A stretch of DNA of 64,000 nucleotides from Mesorhizobium atlanticum (GCF_003289965.1 NZ_QMBQ01000001.1:682001-746000); one strand, 5' to 3'. Shown: positions 35,996 through 45,665, numbered from the stretch's first letter. Numbers and translations are program-made. The notes: generated by a model not told the origin, from the letters alone.

Positions 35996-36661
35996 TCACG
36001 ACGCGTTGCCCGACCCGCGGATCAGCTCGGACATCAGCTGCGCCCGCTGGCGCACATTGCGCGGGGCACCGTCATCCGAAGAGATCTGGTCGAACAGTTT
36101 GAGCGCATCGGCCGACTTGCCGTCCTTCCAAGCGGCGAGGCCGAGCGCCTCGCGCGCCGAATGGCGCAGCGGATTGGTGTCGGCGGTGAGTGCCTCGACC
36201 CGGCTGGAGACATCGGCGAAGGAGCCGTGGTCGACGAGCAGCAGAGCTGCCCTCAGCCTCGCCATATCGCGGATGCCGCCGGGGATGGCGTTGTCAGCGG
36301 CGACTTCGTCGAAATCCTTGACCGCGCCGTCGACGTCGCCCTTGTCGGCCTTGACGGTCGCCGCGCGCATGCGGGCGAGCAGCGGATAGGCGCCGTAGCC
36401 GTCCTTCTCCAGCTGGTCGAGAGCGGCGATCGCCTCGTCGTTCTTGCCGTCATTGGCGAGCTTGAGGGCCGCCGAGAAAGCGTCGCCCGAACGGTTGGCG
36501 CGGGTCTCGTCCCAGTAGCGGTAGCCAACGACGGCGGCGGTCGCCAGCACGATCAGGATGGCGATGCCCAGAATGGCCGGGCCAAAACGGTCCCAAAGCG
36601 CCTGCGCCTGCTCGCGACGAATCTCTTCGTTCACTTCGCGGATAAAACTGTCGTCCGACAT
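35996..36661 (-). CDS. YfgM-like TPR membrane protein (DUF2133-type)
   Basis: 221 residues: one membrane helix (GPAILGIAILIVLATAAVVG, about 28-47) and a TPR-like periplasmic domain. In E. coli YfgM assists the SecYEG/PpiD chaperone network; the gene order with der supports the same family. ATG 36661 chosen over a TTG one codon earlier; no clear ribosome site. Confidence 0.85.
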   Translation of the reverse strand: MSDDSFIREVNEEIRREQAQALWDRFGPAILGIAILIVLATAAVVGYRYWDETRANRSGDAFSAALKLANDGKNDEAIAALDQLEKDGYGAYPLLARMRAATVKADKGDVDGAVKDFDEVAADNAIPGGIRDMARLRAALLLVDHGSFADVSSRVEALTADTNPLRHSAREALGLAAWKDGKSADALKLFDQISSDDGAPRNVRQRAQLMSELIRGSGNAS

Positions 36662-36869
36662 CAATCAATAACCATTGCGGCCACAAACCTTCGCGGCGCT
36701 TCTTGTTGAGCCCGCGTTTTAGCGAAATTTTGTCGGCATGGAAGGGGGCGGGCCGGAAAATCGGCTGGGAATGCCGGGCACCCACAGGACTTGCCGAACG
36801 CATCCGCGCCACATTTGCGCGATAGCCGGCTTCCGAACAGCCGGAGGGGGTCCCGCCAGAAAGTTGCCA

Positions 36870-37883
36870 ATGCTTCGTTCGTACCGCGTCCTTGCATACA
36901 GTCTTGCTTCGCTGGCCTCAGCCAATGCGGCCTTCGCCGATCCGCCGGAACCGCCAGCCGTTTCGCCGGCCAGGCCCAAGCAGGTCGTGCTGATCTCGTT
37001 CGACGCCGCCCGCGAGATCTCGCAATGGCAGCGAAGCCGGGCGCTGGCAAAGCGCACTGGCGCGCATTTCACTTATTTCCTGTCCTGCGTCTTCCTGCTC
37101 TCGCCGGAAACGCGGCAGGAGTATGCCGGCCCCGGCAAAGCCGCCGGCAAATCCAATGTCGGCTTCGGCGCCTCGAAACAGGACGTCGCGGACCGGCTGG
37201 AGCAGGTCCGGCTGGCCGCGGCCGAGGGCCACGACATCGGCAGCCATGCCTGCGGCCATTTCGACGGCAAGGACTGGAGCAAGGCGGACTGGCTGGCCGA
37301 ATTCGCCTCCGTCCGGCGCATCTTCGAGAACGCCTATGCGATCAACGGCATCTCGCCCGAGCCGCCCGGCTGGCGCGATTTCGCCCGCCATGCCGTGACC
37401 GGTTTTCGCGCGCCATACCTTTCCACCGACAAGGCGCTTTACGAAGCACTGCCCGAGGCCGGCTTCCTTTATGATGCGAGCGGTGTCTCGAACGGCCCCG
37501 AACTGCCGCCGACCAGGAACGGCACCACCCGCTTCGCGCTGCCTCTCATTCCAGAGGGGCCGAAGGCGAAGCCGGTGGTCGGCATGGACTACAATCTCTA
37601 TGTCCGCCACTCAGACGGCGCCGAGAAACCGGCGATGGCGGGCGAGTTCACCGAGCGCGCCTATCAGGCATTTCGCGCCGCCTTCGACGCCCAGTACGAC
37701 GGCAAGCGCCTGCCGCTGGAACTCGGCTTCCACTTCACGCTGATGAACGGCGGCGCCTATTGGGACGCGCTGGAGCGATTCGCCGGCGAGGTCTGCGTGA
37801 AAGCCGATGTCGAGTGCATCAGTTTCCGCGATTATGTCGCACGCCAGAGCGCCGGGCAGGCGCAGGCGAGTGTGGGCGGCTAG
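36870..37883 (+). CDS. Atypical polysaccharide deacetylase (NodB-fold) exported protein
   Basis: 337 residues with a signal peptide (MLRSYRVLAYSLASLASANA..., cleavage near AFA). The NodB fold is seen in VVLISFDAA (about 39-47), the metal motif SHACGH (H126, H130) and FRAPYLSTD. The usual TFDDG is changed to SFDAAR, so the catalytic second Asp is absent; the metal histidines remain. It may be inactive or use other residues. It ends 7 bases from the converging bacA stop. Confidence 0.85.
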   Translation: MLRSYRVLAYSLASLASANAAFADPPEPPAVSPARPKQVVLISFDAAREISQWQRSRALAKRTGAHFTYFLSCVFLLSPETRQEYAGPGKAAGKSNVGFGASKQDVADRLEQVRLAAAEGHDIGSHACGHFDGKDWSKADWLAEFASVRRIFENAYAINGISPEPPGWRDFARHAVTGFRAPYLSTDKALYEALPEAGFLYDASGVSNGPELPPTRNGTTRFALPLIPEGPKAKPVVGMDYNLYVRHSDGAEKPAMAGEFTERAYQAFRAAFDAQYDGKRLPLELGFHFTLMNGGAYWDALERFAGEVCVKADVECISFRDYVARQSAGQAQASVGG

Positions 37884-37890
37884 CCGGACT

Positions 37891-39168
37891 CTAGCTTGCC
37901 GGCTGATCTTCGGGCCGCATACCGGCTTGCTCGCGTTCTAGATAGTGCTGATCGATAACCGGCAGCTGCTCGCCCAGCAGCGTCGCTTCGAAGGCTCGCA
38001 AACGTTTGTGCACCGACTGCAGCTCGACAATCGTCGACCAGGAATTCAGTAGGAATTGAAGCGAATTCGTCACCTTGCCGAACGCGTTCGATATCTGGTT
38101 CAGGGCGCCGAACGTGATCTTATGCGCAACCAGCGAGGGCCCAAGGATGAGCAACGAGAAGATGTTGTCGGCCTGCAGGTAGGTGTAACGAACGACGTTG
38201 AAATAGATGTAGTGGAAATAGAGCTTGAAATAATTGCGGCGGACATTGGCGAATAATTGGGTCGTCGTCGCCGGCTGAGCCCGGTCGGGATGATCTTCGC
38301 CGTAGACCAGTTCCTTGCGATAGGCTGCCTCGACGCGCTGGTTGCGGAACTGCAGGCCCGGCAGCTTGAGACCCGCCACCATGACGGAGATCGTCCCGAA
38401 CAAGCACCAGCCCAATGCGGCAATAACCAAGGGCTGCGGGACCGCGCCGACGATCGGCAGTTCGGTAATATGGGCCTGCAATTGAATCAGGACCGGCAGA
38501 AAGGCGATGAGTGTCATGATGGACTGAACGAAGGTCGAGCCAAGGTCCTCCATGATCTGCGAAAAGCGCATCGTGTCTTCCTGGATGCGCTGCGAGGCGC
38601 CTTCAATGTGACGCAGCCGACCCCAGTTCGCCATGAAGTAATCGTTCATCGCGGTGCGCCAGCGGAAGATCCAGTGGCTGACGATGAAGGCATTGATTAC
38701 CTGCACGTTCATGCCGACCAGCGCCAGCCAGGAGAAATCGGCCAGTCCTATGTAAAATTCCGAGTCAGTCGACTTCCCCGTGCCCGACATCAGGCCCTGC
38801 ACGTAGTCGAAGAACGGACCATACCAATTGTTGACGGCGACGCTGATCTGAACGTTGAAATAGATGAAGAACAGAATGACAGCGGTCATCAGGATCGACC
38901 AGTTCTGCCAAGGATGCGGGGCGTACCAGCTCCAGAATGCGTAGAAGACCGCCACGCAGGCCACGAAGTAGACATAGAACCACAGGAACGGCTTCGACCA
39001 CAGAACAGCGATGCCGATGATGGGCGGTGCGCCAGCGGCCGCCGGCGGCAAACCGAAGACCGCGCCCAGCTGCTCGCCACCGAAAAACCAGAACAGAATC
39101 GCTGCAAGGCTCCAGAGGGCGGCCGACGTGAAGAAGAGCTTCGGCTGCGGGAAGAAAGATACGAACAC
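37891..39168 (-). CDS. bacA: SbmA/BacA-family peptide transporter
   Basis: 425 residues, close to the 420 of Sinorhizobium BacA. The aromatic membrane core (WSLAAILFWFFGGEQLGAVF, FYVYFVACVAVFYAFW) and the conserved central block MNDYFMANWGRLRHIEGASQRIQEDTMRFSQIMED (shown here only by its ends in the protein) identify the SbmA/BacA family. It imports antimicrobial peptides, proline-rich peptides and plant NCR peptides and is required for bacteroid survival in several legume symbioses. No symbiosis genes are adjacent, so this is the chromosomal housekeeping-type locus. Confidence 0.95.
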   Translation of the reverse strand: MFVSFFPQPKLFFTSAALWSLAAILFWFFGGEQLGAVFGLPPAAAGAPPIIGIAVLWSKPFLWFYVYFVACVAVFYAFWSWYAPHPWQNWSILMTAVILFFIYFNVQISVAVNNWYGPFFDYVQGLMSGTGKSTDSEFYIGLADFSWLALVGMNVQVINAFIVSHWIFRWRTAMNDYFMANWGRLRHIEGASQRIQEDTMRFSQIMEDLGSTFVQSIMTLIAFLPVLIQLQAHITELPIVGAVPQPLVIAALGWCLFGTISVMVAGLKLPGLQFRNQRVEAAYRKELVYGEDHPDRAQPATTTQLFANVRRNYFKLYFHYIYFNVVRYTYLQADNIFSLLILGPSLVAHKITFGALNQISNAFGKVTNSLQFLLNSWSTIVELQSVHKRLRAFEATLLGEQLPVIDQHYLEREQAGMRPEDQPAS

Positions 39169-39290
39169 TGTGGCGGGTTTCCTCGGTCTGACCGCAAATC
39201 AGCGGCGTTGCTGTTCGGCGGGCATAAGGTCACACATTAGGGGGAAAGAAAATGGCCTGCCCGATGCCCGGCATCGAACAAGGCCGCAAA

Positions 39291-40448
39291 TCATGGCGAT
39301 TTTGGCGCGGCCGACCAGGCAATGACGCCGGAGAGCAACAGGGCGACCGCCGCCATGATCGAGGCGAGCACATAATTGCCCGACGCCTGGGCGAGCAGGC
39401 CGGCGGCGATCGGGCCGACGATCTGGCCGAGCCCGAAGGCTGCCGTCATCACCGCGAAGATGCGGCGCGGCGATTGCAGCGCGAGCTGCCTGCCAATCTG
39501 TATCCCCAGCGCGGTGATGGCGATGAAGGTGCCGCCGAGCAGGACGCCGGCGATCAGCGGTCCGGCAGCGCCCTTGACGACGACGCTGGCGGTGACGCCG
39601 ACCACCTCGATCAGGCAGGTGACCGCATAGGCGGCATAGAGGCCGATCCGCCCGGCCAGCTTCTGCCAGAACCAGGTCGAAGGAAAGCCGGCGAGGCCGG
39701 CGACCATCCAGACGCTTGCCTCGAAGACGCGGCTGCCGCCGCCCTGGCGAACAATGGCGATCAGAAACGTCGCGGTCACCACATAGCCGAAGCCGAACAG
39801 CCCGTAGGCGACGATCATCTTGGTCAGCGACCTGTCTCTGGGCAGCGCCGGCTCGCGGCCGGCAACGCCATTGGCCGGCCTGGCGGAGCCGGCAAGCAGC
39901 GCGACCAGAAGCAGGCCTGCTAGCGAGATCGCTCCCGACCAGAGCCAGCCCGCTGTCCAATCGGCATGCTCGGTGACCAGGATTGCCAGCAGCGCCGAGG
40001 ATGCCGCGATGCCCAGGCCGACGCCGCCGAAATGCAGCGCCTGCAGATCGCCGCGGCCGGCTTCGGCGAGATGGCTGAAGACGATCGACGACATGAAGAC
40101 CATGACGAAAGCGCTGGCGAGGCCGGCGAGGAACCGAATGACGAGAAAGGCGGCCATCGTCTCGTTCAGCCCCATCAGGCCGGCAAGCAAGGCGCTGGCG
40201 GCGAGGCTGGCGAACATCAGCATGCGCTCACGGCCATGCGCCCAGCCACCCGCGGCAGCCAGCGCGCCGACGAGATAGCCGAGGTAATTGGCGGAGGCGA
40301 TCCAACCGGCATCGGCCGGCGTCAGATGCAAGGCCTCCATCATGCCGGGCAGGATCGGCGTGTAGACGAAGCGGCCGATGCCCATGGCGACGGCAAGCGC
40401 TGTCATGCCGGCAAAGGCAAGACGCAAGGGGGGTGGCGAGGCGTTCAT
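39291..40448 (-). CDS. YbfB/YjiJ-family MFS transporter
   Basis: 385 residues, about twelve membrane segments. The N-terminus AFAGMTALAVAMGIGRFVYTPILPGM is typical of the YbfB/YjiJ group, and DAGWIASANYLGYLVGAL follows. Substrate unknown. I use ATG 40448 directly before ASPPPLRLAF; an upstream extension of 12 codons lacks a ribosome site. Confidence 0.9.
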   Translation of the reverse strand: MNASPPPLRLAFAGMTALAVAMGIGRFVYTPILPGMMEALHLTPADAGWIASANYLGYLVGALAAAGGWAHGRERMLMFASLAASALLAGLMGLNETMAAFLVIRFLAGLASAFVMVFMSSIVFSHLAEAGRGDLQALHFGGVGLGIAASSALLAILVTEHADWTAGWLWSGAISLAGLLLVALLAGSARPANGVAGREPALPRDRSLTKMIVAYGLFGFGYVVTATFLIAIVRQGGGSRVFEASVWMVAGLAGFPSTWFWQKLAGRIGLYAAYAVTCLIEVVGVTASVVVKGAAGPLIAGVLLGGTFIAITALGIQIGRQLALQSPRRIFAVMTAAFGLGQIVGPIAAGLLAQASGNYVLASIMAAVALLLSGVIAWSAAPKSP

Positions 40449-40533
40449 TGCGGCGCACAATAAGTCTGTGCGTCCGCGAAACAATGTGCTTGCGTTGGGC
40501 CAGCGCTGCCAGGCCGCTCGATTTCAGGCCCTC

Positions 40534-40725
40534 TCAGCGGCAGCCCGTTTCGTACACGGTGCGGCCGGCGGTCAGCCGGAACGGCATGTCGCCCAGCTCG
40601 CGCTCCGACATGGTGTCGAGCACGGGATGCGACAGCGGATCGGTGACCCAGCGGGCGATTTCTTCCTCATCGCGCGGCCTCGCCTCGGTGCCGGGAAACC
40701 CTTTCAGCAAAGATAAAATCTTCAT
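40534..40725 (-). CDS. Small conserved-looking protein of unknown function
   Basis: 63 residues, no signal or membrane segment: a basic start (MKILSLLKGFPGTEARPRDE), then WVTDPLSHPVLDTMSERELGD. CAGGAG is suitably spaced upstream of the ATG, and codon use is normal for the window. Not recognised. It sits between an MFS gene and a divergent LysR gene. Confidence 0.65.
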   Translation of the reverse strand: MKILSLLKGFPGTEARPRDEEEIARWVTDPLSHPVLDTMSERELGDMPFRLTAGRTVYETGCR

Positions 40726-40822
40726 CGGACAAGCTCCTGCCTTGAGGCTGGTCCAGCCAAATTCTGGCTTTTACCACCGGGTTTCAATTGAGATTTCGAC
40801 CCGAACACTTTAGAAAAACTGA

Positions 40823-41737
40823 ATGGCTATGCTGAACCGCGTCCATCTCAACGGCTTGCGCGCCGTGGAAACCGTTGCCCGGCTGGGATCGCTGGCGGCA
40901 GCGGCCGCGGAGCTGAACGTCTCGGTCAGCGCCGTCAGCCAACAGGTCAAGCGCACGGAAAAGCAGCTGGGACAGGCGCTGTTCGAACGCACGCCGGGCG
41001 GACTCGTGCCGACCGAATTCGGCGCCGTCTTCACGGCGCGGCTGAGCGCCGGCTTCCGCGAGCTCGCGCAAGCGGTGGCGCTGGCCGACGAGGCCAATGA
41101 ATGCACGCTGGTCGTCTCGGTGGCGCCGGCCTTCGCCTCGAAATGGCTGTTGCCGCGGCTGTCGCGGCATTTCGCCCGGCACCCCAATGTGCTTTTGCGC
41201 ATCGACGCCTCGGCCAGGGTCGCCGATCTCGACCGCTCCGACATCGATATCGCCATCCGGCTCGGCGACGGCAAATGGCCCGGCGACCGCGCCGAGCTTT
41301 TGCTTGCGCAGGAAGTGTTTCCGGTCTGCGCGCCCTCGATCGCGGCCAGGCTGAAGTCGATCGGCGATCTGGCGCAGACCTGCGCCATCACCGACGAGCG
41401 GGCGATGTTCAGTTGGGACAGTTGGTTCGAGGCGGCCGGTGTCGAGCCGGTCACCTTCCAAAAGGGCGCGCGCTTCACCGATCCGATGCTTTGCCTGGAA
41501 TCGGCGATCGCCGGCCACGGCGTGATGCTTGCCTGGCAGTTGCTGACCGCCGACGCGCTGGCCGACGGCCGACTGGTCGCGCCCTTCGGCATCAGGGCCG
41601 AGAGCGGGCTGGGCTACTGGCTGGTGACCTCGGCCACCAAGAGCGAAAGCCGCAAGGTGCGCGACTTCAAGGCCTGGATCCGCGAGGAGATCGAGGCGAC
41701 CATGGCGCAGTTCCGGGCGCTGGACAGCGCCGCATAA
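40823..41737 (+). CDS. LysR-family regulator, GcvA-like
   Basis: 304 residues. Winged helix includes LGSLAAAAAELNVSVSAVSQ; the C-terminal half carries the GcvA-type DIDIAIRLGDG and VCAPSIAARL segments. GcvA relatives control amino-acid or beta-lactamase genes, but the target is not obvious here: it is divergent from the small 63-residue gene and followed by an aminopeptidase gene on the same strand 119 bases later. Confidence 0.9.
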   Translation: MAMLNRVHLNGLRAVETVARLGSLAAAAAELNVSVSAVSQQVKRTEKQLGQALFERTPGGLVPTEFGAVFTARLSAGFRELAQAVALADEANECTLVVSVAPAFASKWLLPRLSRHFARHPNVLLRIDASARVADLDRSDIDIAIRLGDGKWPGDRAELLLAQEVFPVCAPSIAARLKSIGDLAQTCAITDERAMFSWDSWFEAAGVEPVTFQKGARFTDPMLCLESAIAGHGVMLAWQLLTADALADGRLVAPFGIRAESGLGYWLVTSATKSESRKVRDFKAWIREEIEATMAQFRALDSAA

Positions 41738-41856
41738 AAGCTGCGCACTTTCGCGATCCGTCATGCTTGAGAGCAGGCCCAGTCGATCGCGGTGGAAAGG
41801 CCAACCGCAGCGGTCTATGTAAGGATGAGAACCCCAACATAACGGTAGGCAGGATC

Positions 41857-43113
41857 ATGACCACACATTCGCGCGGCGTCTCGGCAAGCATCGACCCGGT
41901 GAAACTCGACAGGCTGGCCGAAGTCGCCATCAAGGTCGGGCTGCAGCTGCAGCCCGGTCAGGATCTGGTGCTGACCTCCTCGATCGCGGCGCTGCCGCTG
42001 ACGCGGCGCATCGTCGAGCACGCCTACAAGGCGGGCGCCGGGCTGGTTACGCCGATCTTCAACGACGACGAGATCACGCTGGCGCGCTTCCGCTACGGCG
42101 CCGATGCCGGTTTCGACCGCGCCGCCGGCTGGCTCTATGAAGGCATGGCGAAAGCGTTCTCGAACAATGCCGCGCGGCTCGCGGTGCGCGGCGAAGACCC
42201 ATCGCTGCTTTCTTCGCAGGATCCGGCCAAGGTGGCACGCGCCAACAAGGCGAATTCGATGGCCTACCAGCCGGCACTGGAGAAGATCACCGGCTTCGAC
42301 ATCAACTGGAACATCGTCGCCTATCCCGATCTTGCCTGGGCTCGCCAAGTTTTTCCCGGCGAGCCGGACGACGTCGCAGTGGTGAAGCTCGCCGACGCCA
42401 TCTTCTCTGCCTCGCGCGTCGACGTCGAGGACCCGATCGGCAATTGGAAAGCGCATAACGCTGCGCTGGCCGAGCGCACGAAATGGCTGAACGAGCACAA
42501 TTTCCATTCCCTGCATTTCACCGGACCAGGCACGGATCTCACCGTCGGCCTGGCGGATGGTCACGAATGGATGGGCGGCGCCTCGACGGCGAAGAACGGT
42601 GTCACCTGCAATCCCAATATCCCGACCGAGGAGGTCTTCACCACGCCGCATGCAAGGCGCGTCGAGGGTCACGTCTCCTCGACCAAGCCGCTCTCCTACC
42701 AGGGCACGCTGATCGACGAGATCTCGGTGCGCTTTGAGGGCGGACGGATCGTCGAGGCCAAGGCCTCGAAGGGCGAGGACGTCTTGAAAAAGGTGCTCGA
42801 CACCGACGAGGGCGCGCGGCGTCTCGGCGAGGTGGCGCTGGTGCCGCATTCCTCGCCGATCTCGAAGAGTGGGCTTCTGTTCTTCAACACGCTGTTCGAC
42901 GAGAACGCCGCCTGCCACATCGCGCTGGGCCAGTGCTACTCGAAGTGCTTCGTCAACGGCGCCTCGCTCAGCGAGGACGAGATCGCCGAGCGTGGCGGCA
43001 ACAAAAGCTTCATCCATATCGACTGGATGATCGGCTCGGACAAGATCGACATCGATGGCGTGGCCAAGGACGGCGGCCGCGTGCCGGTGATGCGCAAGGG
43101 CGAGTGGGCATAA
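41857..43113 (+). CDS. M29-family metallo-aminopeptidase
   Basis: 418 residues. The dinuclear metal ligands of thermophilic aminopeptidase T/AmpS map as a glutamate in PTEEVFTTPH, another in RRLGEVALVPH, a histidine in NAACHIALGQCY, and H and D in FIHIDWMIGSD. It removes N-terminal amino acids from peptides in the cytoplasm. AGGATC before ATG 41857 supports the start, though the frame remains open far upstream through the LysR gene, which is only a shadow. Confidence 0.93.
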   Translation: MTTHSRGVSASIDPVKLDRLAEVAIKVGLQLQPGQDLVLTSSIAALPLTRRIVEHAYKAGAGLVTPIFNDDEITLARFRYGADAGFDRAAGWLYEGMAKAFSNNAARLAVRGEDPSLLSSQDPAKVARANKANSMAYQPALEKITGFDINWNIVAYPDLAWARQVFPGEPDDVAVVKLADAIFSASRVDVEDPIGNWKAHNAALAERTKWLNEHNFHSLHFTGPGTDLTVGLADGHEWMGGASTAKNGVTCNPNIPTEEVFTTPHARRVEGHVSSTKPLSYQGTLIDEISVRFEGGRIVEAKASKGEDVLKKVLDTDEGARRLGEVALVPHSSPISKSGLLFFNTLFDENAACHIALGQCYSKCFVNGASLSEDEIAERGGNKSFIHIDWMIGSDKIDIDGVAKDGGRVPVMRKGEWA

Positions 43114-43132
43114 CCTCCTCGCCAGCGGAGAT

Positions 43133-43492
43133 ATGATGGCCTTCGACATTGCGGTGAAGCGTGTCTATGAGCCGCCGGCGAAAGCCGACGGCCAGCGCGT
43201 GCTGGTCGACCGCGTCTGGCCGCGCGGCGTCGCCAAGAAGGACGCCGCGCTGACGCTCTGGCTGAAGGAGATCGCGCCGAGCGACGCGTTGCGCAAATGG
43301 TTCGGGCACGAGCCGGAGCGCTGGGTCGAGTTCCAGAAGCGGTACAGGGCGGAGCTTGACGCGAATGGCGAAGCGGTGGCGCAGCTGCGTGGCCTGTTGC
43401 GCGAAGGCAAGGTGACGCTGCTCTACGGCGCGCATGACGAGGCGCATAACAACGCGGTGGCGCTGGCGGGGTATTTGCGAGCCCAAGCATAA
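43133..43492 (+). CDS. DUF488 family protein
   Basis: 119 residues with the DUF488 pattern: VKRVYEPPAKADGQRVLVDR, WPRGVAKKDA, LWLKEIAPSDALRKWF and VTLLYGAHDEAHNNAVAL. Function unknown; often near stress or DNA-repair genes. Two ATG codons in tandem; the second has better spacing to GGAG. Confidence 0.9.
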   Translation: MMAFDIAVKRVYEPPAKADGQRVLVDRVWPRGVAKKDAALTLWLKEIAPSDALRKWFGHEPERWVEFQKRYRAELDANGEAVAQLRGLLREGKVTLLYGAHDEAHNNAVALAGYLRAQA

Positions 43493-43524
43493 TTATCGAG
43501 ACGCGGCGTAAATAGTTAGCGCTG

Positions 43525-43878
43525 CTACTTTCCGCCCACCGCCTCGCCGTAAACCTCAGCCTTGAACCCCACCAAAACCCGATCTCCCACCTCCAGCACC
43601 GGCCGCTTGATCATCGTCGGCCTGGCGAGCATCAGCTTCTTGGCCTTCTTCTCGTCGAGCCCTTCCTTGTCCTTCTCGGGCAGCTCGCGAAAAGTCGTGC
43701 TGCCCTTGTTGAGCAGTTTTTCCCAGCCGACCTTGCCGACCCAGCCGTTGAGTTTGTCAGCCTCGATCCCCTCGGCCCGATAGTCATGAAAGCGATAGGG
43801 CACGTCATGGCTTTCCAGCCAGACGCGCGCCTTCTTGATCGTGTCGCAGGTGGTGATGCCATACATGGTGATGGTCAA
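43525..43878 (-). CDS. ArsC/Spx/YffB-like thioredoxin-fold protein
   Basis: 117 residues. MTITMYGITTCDTIKKARVWL carries the single N-terminal cysteine (C11), and the RPTMIKRPVLEVGDRVLVGF block is the ArsC-like cis-proline region. It groups with YffB-type proteins rather than true arsenate reductases because resolving cysteines and ars neighbours are missing. Convergent with the DUF488 gene. Confidence 0.88.
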   Translation of the reverse strand: MTITMYGITTCDTIKKARVWLESHDVPYRFHDYRAEGIEADKLNGWVGKVGWEKLLNKGSTTFRELPEKDKEGLDEKKAKKLMLARPTMIKRPVLEVGDRVLVGFKAEVYGEAVGGK

Positions 43879-44063
43879 GGCGGGCCTCTGTCGGGTGGGG
43901 TTTCGAATCCGACGAAACCCTATGCCTGCCCTGCCCGCTTTGCCAGCGTTTCGCAGTGACCAAAATGGCCGACCAGCTTGCGGACCACGGGAAGACGATT
44001 TGAGGCTTGCCTGGGCAGCGGCCGGAGCCCGGCCGCTGCGTGCAGTATCCGGCCTCAGCAGTA

Positions 44064-44417
44064 TCAGTAGTAGAAGCGCTCTTCGCTGATCTTGCCGTTC
44101 TTGACCGTGTAGAGGCCGACCTCGTCCATCTTGACGCGTTCGCCGGTGGATTTGGGCGTCACGTCGAAGCTGAAGCGCAAGGCGAACTGGTCGCCATTGA
44201 CATAGGGACCCTCGACCGAGCCACCGTGAACCTCATGGTTCGCTTCCCACCATTCGCCCTTCTGCTTGACGGCTTCCTTGCCGTTGCAGACGGCCATTGG
44301 GCCTTCCATCGCTTCGTAGCTGACGATGTCGTCGGCATTATATTTCGCGGCAGCGCCGTGGCTGTCGCCCCGCTTGAGAAGTTCGGTGAAATCCTTGGCA
44401 ATGTCGGCAGTGGTCAT
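44064..44417 (-). CDS. SnoaL/NTF2-like small protein
   Basis: 117 residues of the cone-shaped NTF2 fold: DIAKDFTELLKRGDSHGAAAKY, the central GEWWEANHEVHGG and a C-terminal VGLYTVKNGKISEERFYY. These are cytoplasmic enzymes or binding proteins of variable function. Expressed alone on the minus strand. Confidence 0.85.
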   Translation of the reverse strand: MTTADIAKDFTELLKRGDSHGAAAKYNADDIVSYEAMEGPMAVCNGKEAVKQKGEWWEANHEVHGGSVEGPYVNGDQFALRFSFDVTPKSTGERVKMDEVGLYTVKNGKISEERFYY

Positions 44418-44687
44418 GATTTCCTCCGGGGGTTGGACCAGACATCAAGTAGGAACCGATCGTTCGCCTGCCACTGGAGCGCCGCTCCGCAGGTGACAAT
44501 TCGTGTCAGGATCGACGCGTCTGGAACTATGACGCGGCCATCAGCAGCCAGCGGTTGAATTCCCTGCAGCTCGTCAGGCCGCGCAGGCTGTGAATGAGGA
44601 CGAACTCGCCCCTGTTCAGCTCTTTGATCAGAACAAAACAGGAACATCGACAAGAGTCAAGAGTGGACGATCTTCGCGTCTATGAGG
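44418..44687. other. Unassigned spacer
   Basis: 270 bases. A 79-codon minus-strand frame across it overlaps the upstream gene's start, lacks a ribosome site and has odd composition; I do not accept it. No repeat or terminator seen. Confidence 0.5.
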
Positions 44688-45665
44688 TCAATAACACCCG
44701 CGCTCGGTCGCCAGCCGCCGCACCAGCGCCAGCACGCTGTCGATGGTCGGCGTCAGCTGGTCGGTGAGGCGTCCGAGTTCCTGCACTGCGGTGACCAGCG
44801 CATCGATCTCCATCGGGCGGCCGCGCTCGAGGTCCTGCAGCATGGAGGTCTTGTGCTCGCCGACATCGCCGGCGCCCTTGATGCGGCGGTCGACGGGGAT
44901 AAGAAAGCGCACGCCGAGGCGCTCGCCGATCGCCTGCGCTTCCAGCATCATGGCGCGGGCGACGGCGCGCGTGCCTTCGTCGGCGACGATCGCCGCAAGC
45001 GTGCTGCCGGTCAGCGCCGAGATCGGGTTGAAGGAGAGGTTGCCCCAAAGCTTCACCCAGATCTCCGAGCGGATGTCCTCGCGCACCGGCGCCTGCAGCC
45101 CTGCCTTGACCATTTCGCGCGCCAGGGCGGTGGCTCGCTCGCTTTTCTCTCCCGACGGCTCGCCCAGCGAAAAGCGCGTGCCTTCGACATGTCGGATGAG
45201 GCCCGGCGCATCAACCTCGACGGCGGGATAGACGACGGAGCCGATGACGCGCTCAGGTCCGATGCGCTCCCAGATCGCACCACCCGGATCGACCGCGTCG
45301 AGCCGGGTTCCTTCGAGCGTGCCGCCTGCCTTGTGGAAATACCACCAGGGCACGCCGTTCTGCATGGTAACGACAGCTGTCCCCTCGCCCAGCAGCGGTG
45401 CTATCTGGTCAAGGGCCGGCGCCAGCGAATGCGCCTTCAGCGCCAGCACGACATAGTCCTGCACGCCGAGGTCCTCGGCGCGCGCAGCCGCCCTCACCCG
45501 CGCGACCGTCTCGTTGCCGTCCTCGATCAGGCGAAGGCCGTCGGCCTTGATCGCCTCCAGATGCGCGCCGCGCGCCACGATCGACAGATCGGCCGAGCCG
45601 GCGATCGCGAGCTTGGCAGCGAGATAGCCGCCGATGGCGCCGGCGCCAAAGACCGTAACGCGCAT
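44688..45665 (-). CDS. Ketopantoate reductase family protein (ApbA/PanE)
   Basis: 325 residues. The NAD(P) motif is GAGAIGGYLAAKLA (about 7-20), with LALKAHSL and the catalytic-lysine region GNLSFNPISALTG matching 2-dehydropantoate 2-reductase. Because it overlaps by one base an acyl-CoA ligase in a catabolic cluster, it may reduce or oxidise a related 2-oxoacid rather than serve pantothenate synthesis. The TGATG overlap shows translational coupling. Confidence 0.88.
   Translation of the reverse strand: MRVTVFGAGAIGGYLAAKLAIAGSADLSIVARGAHLEAIKADGLRLIEDGNETVARVRAAARAEDLGVQDYVVLALKAHSLAPALDQIAPLLGEGTAVVTMQNGVPWWYFHKAGGTLEGTRLDAVDPGGAIWERIGPERVIGSVVYPAVEVDAPGLIRHVEGTRFSLGEPSGEKSERATALAREMVKAGLQAPVREDIRSEIWVKLWGNLSFNPISALTGSTLAAIVADEGTRAVARAMMLEAQAIGERLGVRFLIPVDRRIKGAGDVGEHKTSMLQDLERGRPMEIDALVTAVQELGRLTDQLTPTIDSVLALVRRLATERGCY

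Noticed and set aside
34679..36709. 676-codon plus-strand frame over der and the YfgM-like gene
   Set aside because: Both minus-strand genes are certain from GTPase motifs and gene pairing; the frame is a codon-bias shadow.
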